In this document: in pieces, positions 1 through 6,217 of the stretch | How the letters are laid out: the number at the start of each line of letters is the position of its first letter | How positions within the stretch are numbered: the stretch's first letter is position 1 | Origin: Candidatus Cloacimonadota bacterium | GTDB taxonomy: Bacteria; Hydrothermota; E44-bin80 | Assembly (NCBI GenBank): GCA_004375785.1 | Contig: SOKM01000151.1 | Location: 1-7,394 of the forward strand | Direction of reading: 5' to 3' | DNA: 7,394 bases | Position numbers and translations under genes: made by a program | The notes under the pieces: model-generated | The model's database searches: none | The model's input: the letters and a program-made list of their open reading frames with translations, nothing else | What the model was told of the DNA's origin: nothing

Positions 1-1786
1 CAATTCCGAGACTCGCAGTTATATGATAATTTATATCATCTTCGTTAAGAAAAGCAGTTTTATTTATTAAATGTAGAATATTCCTTGCTGTTTGCAGCAC
101 TCCATCTTTCTTTACACCTGGGAGGATAATAACATATTCATCTCCACCGTAACGAATAGTTGTGCCACTTCTTCCCACCACAATTTTCACCTTTTTTCCA
201 ACCTCCTTCAGTAGTTTTCCACCTATCTGATGCCCGAACCGGTCGTTTACAAGTTTGAAAAAATCGAGGTCAAGAAATATTATAGAAAATGTTTCTTGTT
301 TCTCCTTTCTTAACTTATCAAGAGTGATATGACAGTAGCGGGCATTGAATAGCTGTGTTAGGTCATCTACAATTGCGAGCCTTCCTACCTTTTTATAAAG
401 CATTGCATTTTCTATACTAATGGAAAGGAATCTTGCTATCTGTTCTGTTAATATCTGGTCAGCATTGTTGAAAGCATTGTACTTTTTGCTACCAATGTCC
501 ATAACCCCAAGGATTGTATCTTTTCTTTTTAACGGAATAACCATCTCAGAATAGACACTTTCAATACCTTTTAAATAACGCTTATCTTTTTTTACATCAT
601 CTATTCTTAAAGGAACTCCATGCCTGACAACCCACCCCATAAGTCCTTGGTCGATTGCAACCTTTCTCCTTTTTGGGTGGATTTTCTCTTCACTGTCAAA
701 ACTCTTTAGCTCCAGAACACCTTCTTCTGGAATGATAAGAGCAATGCCTATATAGTAAAATCCAAAACTTCTTCTTATAAGTTGCACACTTCTCTGAAGC
801 AATTCTTCAAGATTGAGCATCCCCGAAAGGTATGTTCCTAACTCAAAAAGAAGGGTTATCTCTTCCATCCTTTTCCTTTCCGTTTTTATCAAATTTGCCT
901 TGTTAAGAGCAAAACCAGCCAAGGATGAGAGTGTCATTATTTTCTCAAGGTCATCACCACTGAATTCCCCTTTCTTCTTGTTAATCAGTTCGATTACTCC
1001 ATGGATTCTTTTTTCAGCCATTATAGGTGTACACAGGATTGACCTTGTCTTAAATTCTGTGAGCTTATCAATTCCATTGAAAAATCTTTTATCTCCGACA
1101 ACATCGTTAACTATAACTGGTTTACCCTCCTTTGCAACCCATCCAGCAATGCCCTGTCCGAGTTTGATACTGCTCCCTCTTATCATATCAGATTTTTTGC
1201 CATAAGCAGCGTTAAAAATTAACTTGTCTCTGTTTTTATTAAAAAGAAGGATGGAAGATGCTTCAACATTAACCAACTCTATTGCTTTTTCTATGATGAT
1301 ATCAAGAATAGAATTGAGTTCAAATGTTGTGTTGAGAACCTTTATAATTTCGTTCTCAATAGATAGCTGCTGTAACTTCTCTGATAGATTGTAAAGCAGT
1401 GCTAAATTCTCCTTCCCTTTTTTTCCTTTTTCTAACTCATTGATAATTCGTTTTATCTCATTTGGATTAAGAGGGGTTACGAGATAATCGTGTATGTCGA
1501 GAGAACTAATCGCATTTATTATGATTGGTAAGAGCTGATTTGAAAAAACTACGATAGAAACATCGGGAGCGATGTGTCTTAAATCACGGACAGTTTTTAT
1601 ACCCGACTTTATCTCAGGAGGGTTAATTTCTACAAGTATTAAAGAGATTTCTTTTCCAGCTGCAAGTGCAAGCAGCTCCGCTTTATATGATGTTCTGATG
1701 AAATTAAGATCTTTGCTCTCTTTATTAAGTATCTCTGAAGCATCTGTTTCTTTCGTCCAGATTAAAACCTTTCTTTTTTTTCGCAT
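1..1786 (-). CDS. Pseudo-receiver/GAF/GAF/GGDEF signalling protein (diguanylate cyclase-like), C-terminus beyond the window
   Basis: Likely cytoplasmic signalling enzyme of the GGDEF family, which normally joins two GTP into c-di-GMP. The frame is open from ATG at 1786 to the window edge, giving 595 residues; only the end of the GGDEF domain is missing. Domains: receiver-like fold 1-118, helical linker 119-150, GAF1 about 151-296, GAF2 about 318-468, GGDEF from about 470. Seen in the GGDEF domain: DDLTQLFN at 474, DLDFFKLVND with metal Asp506 and Asn514, GHQIGG at 518-523, RYGGDEY with GGDEY at 547-551. Oddities: the receiver has Glu53 for the phospho-Asp, Thr104 for the conserved Lys and no acidic pair near residue 10. 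Gly523 replaces the guanine-contacting Asp (PleD D344). The I-site positions 538 and 541 are both Gly. No membrane segment is visible. The ATG lies 6 bases after the stop of the cyclase-like gene, with only a weak AAGAG upstream, so coupled translation is likely. The domain calls are firm; the product made is uncertain. Confidence 0.92.
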   Translation of the reverse strand, partial: MRKKRKVLIWTKETDASEILNKESKDLNFIRTSYKAELLALAAGKEISLILVEINPPEIKSGIKTVRDLRHIAPDVSIVVFSNQLLPIIINAISSLDIHDYLVTPLNPNEIKRIINELEKGKKGKENLALLYNLSEKLQQLSIENEIIKVLNTTFELNSILDIIIEKAIELVNVEASSILLFNKNRDKLIFNAAYGKKSDMIRGSSIKLGQGIAGWVAKEGKPVIVNDVVGDKRFFNGIDKLTEFKTRSILCTPIMAEKRIHGVIELINKKKGEFSGDDLEKIMTLSSLAGFALNKANLIKTERKRMEEITLLFELGTYLSGMLNLEELLQRSVQLIRRSFGFYYIGIALIIPEEGVLELKSFDSEEKIHPKRRKVAIDQGLMGWVVRHGVPLRIDDVKKDKRYLKGIESVYSEMVIPLKRKDTILGVMDIGSKKYNAFNNADQILTEQIARFLSISIENAMLYKKVGRLAIVDDLTQLFNARYCHITLDKLRKEKQETFSIIFLDLDFFKLVNDRFGHQIGGKLLKEVGKKVKIVVGRSGTTIRYGGDEYVIILPGVKKDGVLQTARNILHLINKTAFLNEDDINYHITASLGI

Positions 1787-1792
1787 TGTAAA

Positions 1793-4372
1793 TTATGCTC
1801 TTATCAGATAGAGTATTTTTACCCTTTTGCCTTTTTCGTTGTAGAGAATTCCATCTTCATCAAGTTTTAATGTTGTCGGTGTATATTTTTCTTTTTCAAA
1901 GGTGTCAAGCGAGAGTATCTCGAATGGTTCAGCAACGAAATTTTTTCCTGAAAGGTTGAGGACCCCACCTTGTAGCTTTTCTTTCACAATTTCGGCGACC
2001 CTTGACATCATTTCTTCTTTAGTTGTTACATTGGAATCTTTTTCTCCAAGCGTGAATTTGGGTATTGTAAGCAGAAGATTAAAAACTGTATCGTGGTCTG
2101 CCAGAATCACAGATTTTTCCGGGTCTCTTCCTTCGGAGAGAAATTTTGCTTCATTAACAAGCATGCCTCTGAGGTCAGGGTCACCAAAGGCATTTGGGCC
2201 AATTGCTACATCTCGGGATGGAATACCACTTGCAATTCCAATGCCCAATCTAAAGAGTGAACGAAACATGGGTGGAAGTAAAGCATAGGTTGTACCTTCA
2301 ACGATGAGTTCTTTCTCCTTTATATCTGAAAACCAATCACGGTATTTTACATAGTTGTCTTTGATAAATTTTTCTGCAGCCTTCTCCATTGAAATGGCGC
2401 ATCGTATCGCTTTTGATGAACTATCAAGGGAGCTCTGAAGGAAGAGTCCTTCTTCACTAAGCAAAGAATGCCTTAATTTTTTAAATTTTTTCGTTGTCGA
2501 TTCTCGATATATTGAATTGTAAAGTTCCTTTGAGTTAGCACCGAACCATATAATGCCACCATCGCCAATATCTTTCAGGAGAAAAGCTCCATATTCTTTT
2601 GCAATCTTTGTCATTGTTGAGTGGAAATTTTTTATAATCATCTGTTCTCTTTCAGCATTATGGAGTTTTAATGTCATAAAACTTGAACCCCTTATATCAT
2701 AAATAAGCACGGTCACAAGTTTTTTAAAGTATTTCTCGCAAATATCAACTAATTTATTTCTTGTTTTATCGTTAAAATAATCTTCTTTTGACCTTATTTT
2801 TCCTTTCTGCGAAAAATGGTAGAAGCTACCCCTCGGGATAGCGTAAATACTGAAATAGTTTGTCTCATCATAAAGGCGAGATTGTGAAATAGTTTCCACT
2901 TTATTTATTTGAGGCCATTCCTTAATATTTCTCTGTAGGAGTCCAAATATTAGAAGAGGTAATAGGATTTCAGTTGCAGATTTTTTATATCTTTTTATGA
3001 CCTCATTAACATCGGGATAATATTTTCTTCTACCACCTTCTCTTAGAGTCAATAGAATCTCTCTTATCTTTTCTCGATTCTTTATTGCTTCCTTTTCTGT
3101 TTTATTAAATAATTCATATGTTTTCTGAATTACCATCCTTTCTATCTTGGATTGGGAAATTTCAAGAAAAGGCTCTATTTTAAGAAATTCCTCTGCAAGC
3201 ATGACTAATTCATCATTTCCATGATATATCTCTTTATTCAAGAAAGCATTAAGTTCTTCCATTTTTAGGGTCTGTAGAGAACGATTTGATTCAATCTTTT
3301 GACTGAGGTTGTAAGATTTATCAGAGAAATCCTTTATATGCCAGATGTAATCAAGGCATGCCTTTTCAATTTCAGAGAGCACTTCTGATATTCTATAACT
3401 TGATTCCAGGAGCGGTTTTTTATTTTTTGCATCAATAACTTCAGCAATCGAGTGGGCTTTTTCTCTAACTATTCTCTTTGTCTGTTCAGAGACTCTATGT
3501 TCAATCAAGGAGAGCTCTTTGTCATTTTTTATCAGTTCAATTTCACTTTTTTCAGATTGTCTTATAATGGATTTAAAAAGTATCTTTAATTCTTTATTCT
3601 GAGGGAAAATAAATCTCGAGAATTTACATTTTCTTAAATCCCCTTTAGACAGAAATGTCTTTTCTTTAACCACATTAACCAGATCGACAATCTGCCTTTG
3701 TGATATGTCACTTAAAAAAATGTTATGAATCTCCTTAAAGAGGGAGAGGGGGAACCCTCTTGAGAGAAAAAGAGGTTCAAAATCAGTTAGAGGGTGCTCA
3801 ATTATAGATGCATATGGAAACTGGTCTATAGAATGTACAAAAAAGGAGACAGGAATCGAAAAATCATTTGATAGTTCTTTTCTGATATTGCTTGAGAACT
3901 CAATTATCTTTTTCATAAAGAGTATCTCTTTAGTCAATTTGTCGCCCGATTCATTCTTTAAAATTGTTCTAATGTATTCGCCCGCCTTATTTATGTAGCC
4001 GATCTCGAACACTAGTGCTGCTTCTCTCTCCTGTTCCAGAACATTTTTGTATGTTTGAGAGAGCTTATTTTTATATTTATTAAATTCGGGGGAGAGAATA
4101 CTCTCCTTTTCTTTTAATCTTGTGACTTTATTAAAAAAGGAGATATACTCTTTTTCTTCCTTCAGGGAGAATTCAAAGAAGAGTTGATTACCCTGTTTTA
4201 TCAAAAGGTTAATAAACTCCTCAGGGATATTGAATTCTCTTTTAATTAATTTTATTAGATAGATATCCCTGAGATACCCATTCTGATTTGCTATCTCTTT
4301 TTTTAAGAAAGCAATATATGCTCCTTCTTCTTCACAAATGGCTTCTATCTGTCTAAGTGAAATATCAAGCAT
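1793..4372 (-). CDS. Large protein with a C-terminal class III adenylate/guanylate cyclase-like domain
   Basis: 859 residues. The domain at about 545-765 resembles class III nucleotide cyclases, which make cAMP or cGMP from ATP or GTP. Motifs: VTVLIYDIRG with metal Asp559, LLKDIGDGG with Lys600 and second metal Asp604, LGIGIASG at 709-716, then PDLRGMLVNEAKF with Asp733 and Asn740. The spacings (Asp to Asp 45; Asp733 to Asn740 7) match the mammalian enzyme within one residue, and the Lys/Asp pair is the adenine-selecting type. The position four after Asn740 is Phe744, where active cyclases have the transition-state Arg. About 50 extra residues lie between the second metal Asp and Asp733. Residues 1-540 are mostly charged helix and match no family I recognise; a hydrophobic patch at 468-479 is too short for a convincing membrane span. 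About 95 residues of unknown role follow the cyclase domain. The start lies 3 bases after the PmbA-like stop, with no strong Shine-Dalgarno. It could be a weak cyclase, a nucleotide sensor or a pseudoenzyme. Confidence 0.85.
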   Translation of the reverse strand: MLDISLRQIEAICEEEGAYIAFLKKEIANQNGYLRDIYLIKLIKREFNIPEEFINLLIKQGNQLFFEFSLKEEKEYISFFNKVTRLKEKESILSPEFNKYKNKLSQTYKNVLEQEREAALVFEIGYINKAGEYIRTILKNESGDKLTKEILFMKKIIEFSSNIRKELSNDFSIPVSFFVHSIDQFPYASIIEHPLTDFEPLFLSRGFPLSLFKEIHNIFLSDISQRQIVDLVNVVKEKTFLSKGDLRKCKFSRFIFPQNKELKILFKSIIRQSEKSEIELIKNDKELSLIEHRVSEQTKRIVREKAHSIAEVIDAKNKKPLLESSYRISEVLSEIEKACLDYIWHIKDFSDKSYNLSQKIESNRSLQTLKMEELNAFLNKEIYHGNDELVMLAEEFLKIEPFLEISQSKIERMVIQKTYELFNKTEKEAIKNREKIREILLTLREGGRRKYYPDVNEVIKRYKKSATEILLPLLIFGLLQRNIKEWPQINKVETISQSRLYDETNYFSIYAIPRGSFYHFSQKGKIRSKEDYFNDKTRNKLVDICEKYFKKLVTVLIYDIRGSSFMTLKLHNAEREQMIIKNFHSTMTKIAKEYGAFLLKDIGDGGIIWFGANSKELYNSIYRESTTKKFKKLRHSLLSEEGLFLQSSLDSSSKAIRCAISMEKAAEKFIKDNYVKYRDWFSDIKEKELIVEGTTYALLPPMFRSLFRLGIGIASGIPSRDVAIGPNAFGDPDLRGMLVNEAKFLSEGRDPEKSVILADHDTVFNLLLTIPKFTLGEKDSNVTTKEEMMSRVAEIVKEKLQGGVLNLSGKNFVAEPFEILSLDTFEKEKYTPTTLKLDEDGILYNEKGKRVKILYLIRA

Positions 4373-4375
4373 TGA

Positions 4376-5722
4376 CTAAAATCCCGTCATCCCAGTAAAA
4401 TTAAAATCTTCTATTGTAATAAAAGGCAAGATTGAACCTAAAGGAAATCTTGGACCATAGAAATTTCCACCGCCTACGAGGCGAGCTTCTCTTGAAATAG
4501 ATATTATATTCTTAAATGCGTCTAAAACAGATTGATTAAATCTAAGATTTTTCAAGGGATATGCAATTTCTCCATTTTTAATCATAAATGTTCCGTTTCT
4601 GGTCATACCAGTTAAGAGTAAACTTCTTGGTTCAACAACATTAACATAATGAAAAGTAGTAATCTCTATTCCTGATGTTATTTTTTTAACCATTTTTTTA
4701 TAGCTCTTCTTTCCTCTTTTTATCACGAGATGTAGCGGGATAGGTCCTGTTGCAGGGTTTATGAAGTGTCCTGTAGAACGTTTACCTTCTTTGCTTGCAG
4801 TATGTCTGTCATAGACAAGATTTCTCACAATCCCTTTATCTACGAGAAGTAGTTTTTTTTTTGGAACACCCTCGAAATCAAAAGGGAAGGCAAATCCCCT
4901 TCTGTCGAGGGGGGCATCAAAAAGGGAAAATCTTTTATTGAAAATTTTCTTTCCCAATTTTCCTGATAGACAACTCCTTCTTTCCGAGTGTAATAGAGAA
5001 TTGAAGCCGAGAAATCCGAGAAATCCAATTAGCTCTCTGACTGCTTCAGGTGTAAGCAAAACTGTATATCTGCCCGGTTTGATATTTTTGGGGTTCTGCG
5101 CCATCTTAGTTTTCTTATGAACTTCATTTTTAAGCCTGACAAAATCCATCTTTTCAATATTTCTGTTTGCACATTGCCCTGAGGCCGAACCATTTTTGCC
5201 TCTTATAGTGAGACGGAACTCAGCGTCTGTTCCTTTATTGTATGCGAAAAGACCTTTACTGTTACCAATGGCAATCTCGGTTGAACCTGTTGTGAATGTC
5301 CCAAAGCATTGAAACGGCCGTCCCGTTTTTATTATGTCTTTAATGATATTTACTTTCTTTATCTGGGAGAAAAAATGGGTTGCTCTAAAATATGTCTCTA
5401 TATCTCTCTGCTCCCTGTTAGTGGGGAGGCCGCAGTAATCGGGGTTATCTTTCCCACACTTTGCAATTCCCATAGATTTCTCAAGAAGCCTCATTAAGTC
5501 AGTTTTTTTTAAACTACTTGTTGTTGCCTCGCCTATTTTTTTCCCCATGACAGTTTTTATAGATAACCGTCTATTCTTCTCCATCACATTCTGATGAACT
5601 ACCGAATTAGCAAAACGGGTTAGAAAAGAATGTTCACCGTGAAAGATTATTTGTGTTTCACTTGCTTTACTCTTACAAAGAATGTAATCAAAGATTTTTT
5701 TTATTGTCGCTTCACCTATCAT
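4376..5722 (-). CDS. TldD/PmbA family protein, PmbA (TldE)-type subunit
   Basis: 448 residues, close to the usual length for PmbA/TldE. In this family a TldD subunit with an HExxxH zinc site pairs with a PmbA subunit lacking it, forming a cytoplasmic protease that trims unfolded peptides such as microcin precursors and CcdA. Family marks seen: VLLTPEAVRELIGF at 221-234, a KLGKKI segment near 255, PFDFEGVPKKK at 280-290, the STGH block at 316-319, GIEITTF at 351-357, then NGTFMIKNGEIAYPL at 376-390 and GSILPFITIEDFNFTG near the end. No HExxxH is present, so it is the non-catalytic-type subunit. No TldD partner is encoded in the window. The ATG is chosen because AGGA sits about 8 bases upstream and the preceding small gene ends 15 bases before it. 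It is lysine-rich and has no signal peptide. The family call is firm; substrate and partner are unknown. Confidence 0.93.
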   Translation of the reverse strand: MIGEATIKKIFDYILCKSKASETQIIFHGEHSFLTRFANSVVHQNVMEKNRRLSIKTVMGKKIGEATTSSLKKTDLMRLLEKSMGIAKCGKDNPDYCGLPTNREQRDIETYFRATHFFSQIKKVNIIKDIIKTGRPFQCFGTFTTGSTEIAIGNSKGLFAYNKGTDAEFRLTIRGKNGSASGQCANRNIEKMDFVRLKNEVHKKTKMAQNPKNIKPGRYTVLLTPEAVRELIGFLGFLGFNSLLHSERRSCLSGKLGKKIFNKRFSLFDAPLDRRGFAFPFDFEGVPKKKLLLVDKGIVRNLVYDRHTASKEGKRSTGHFINPATGPIPLHLVIKRGKKSYKKMVKKITSGIEITTFHYVNVVEPRSLLLTGMTRNGTFMIKNGEIAYPLKNLRFNQSVLDAFKNIISISREARLVGGGNFYGPRFPLGSILPFITIEDFNFTGMTGF

Positions 5723-5728
5723 GAGAGT

Positions 5729-5732
5729 TCCT
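5729..5732 (-). promoter_or_regulatory. Ribosome site of the PmbA-like gene
   Basis: AGGA on the minus strand lies just after the TAG of the small gene and about 6-8 bases before the ATG at 5722, which supports that ATG as the true start. The site falls within the 15-base gap, so this gene need not rely on translation of the interrupted upstream gene. Confidence 0.5.
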
Positions 5733-5737
5733 GTGTT

Positions 5738-6133
5738 CTAAATTGTTTTCAATTTTTCTATCTCTCCCTGAACTGCCTCAAATTGTTCTGCTTCAAGAAG
5801 CGCAACGATTAGTTTGATAAGTTTAACCTTTTGAGGGTTCTGTGAAGTTGTTTCTCCTGAGGTTTCATCTTCCTCAAATGATAATTCCCTTATTCCTTTT
5901 GTGGGTATATTATTTTTTATTTCCTCACGAGCTTCAGTTGGTTCTTTTTCTGAAACTTCTTTTGGGGGTGTTTTCCCAAGATGTTTTATATCTAAATCAT
6001 CCTTTTTTGGTTCTTCCTCTTTTTCAACTTCATTCTTATCTTCTTTTTATGGCTCAAAAAATTCATCAAGTGGTGATGATTCAGCTTCTTTTTTTTCTTT
6101 TAGGTGTTTTAATTTTTCTATTACATCATCCAA
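5738..6133 (-). pseudogene. Small Lys/Glu-rich protein gene interrupted by an in-frame TAA at codon 29
   Basis: Starting at TTG (6133-6131), 5 bases after a perfect AGGAGG, the frame reads 28 residues (DDVIEKLKHLKEKK at 2-15), meets TAA at 6049-6047, then continues in the same frame for 102 codons without another stop to TAG at 5740-5738. The part after the TAA is rich in Glu, Lys, Asp and Pro, like a disordered linker. It ends in a probable helical pair (KLIKLIVALLEAEQFEAVQG and the helix after it) that looks TPR-like. No ATG or GTG occurs in frame after the TAA, and the only TTG is four codons before the end, so independent restart is unlikely. Both halves share one frame, so one substitution explains the break and one indel does not. 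It could be a recent nonsense mutation, a sequencing error or a read-through stop. I recognise no family. It lies 84 bases after the TPR gene and 15 before the PmbA-like gene. Confidence 0.62.
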
Positions 6134-6138
6134 AATTG

Positions 6139-6144
6139 CCTCCT
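6139..6144 (-). promoter_or_regulatory. Strong Shine-Dalgarno for the small interrupted gene
   Basis: AGGAGG on the minus strand, 5 bases before a TTG codon. It decides the start: an ATG ATG pair just downstream lies in another frame and hits TAA at once, so TTG is the only start giving the long frame. It is the best ribosome site visible in the window. Confidence 0.75.
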
Positions 6145-6166
6145 AAGTATAGTATTCATTATACTT
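6145..6166 (-). promoter_or_regulatory. Inverted repeat overlapping a possible -10 box, upstream of the small gene
   Basis: Perfect 7-base arms AAGTATA and TATACTT (6160-6166 and 6145-6151) flank an 8-base centre, directly against the AGGAGG ribosome site. The minus strand also reads TATAAT at 6163-6158, a perfect -10 match, but no good -35 lies 16-18 bases upstream (GCAAGC at 17). It could be an operator over a weak promoter or a small hairpin in the messenger. It is not a terminator: the stem is AT-only except for one pair and no U-run follows. Confidence 0.35.
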
Positions 6167-6217
6167 TAATTTTTTCATCTGCTTGCTCAGTTGTCTGTAT
6201 AATCATAAGTTCTTCTC

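Larger units (their letters stand above)
6134..6217 (-). other. 84-base intergenic spacer between the TPR gene and the small gene
   Basis: The only gap longer than 15 bases in the window. Apart from the inverted repeat, the -10-like box and the ribosome site listed separately, it holds no gene and no GC-rich hairpin with a T-run. Read-through from the TPR gene into the downstream genes is therefore likely, with a possible second promoter here. Confidence 0.6.

Noticed and set aside
813..1205. Plus-strand open frame of 130 codons
   Set aside because: It lies opposite the GAF domains of the GGDEF gene, is Ser/Leu/Ile-rich as expected for an antisense frame, and has no ribosome site.
1902..2288. 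Plus-strand open frame of 128 codons
   Set aside because: It is antisense to the conserved cyclase-like domain, which has clear catalytic motifs; it is a shadow.
2933..2971. Membrane span at residues 468-480 of the cyclase-like protein (ILLPLLIFGLL)
   Set aside because: Only about 12 hydrophobic residues, flanked by charged helices; more likely a buried helix.
4373..4375. Terminator or promoter between the PmbA-like and cyclase-like genes
   Set aside because: The gap is 3 bases, with no hairpin; the genes are almost certainly co-translated.
4376..5722. Zinc-protease HExxxH motif in the PmbA-like protein
   Set aside because: No HExxxH occurs; the only His-Ser-Glu near residue 245 does not fit the pattern.
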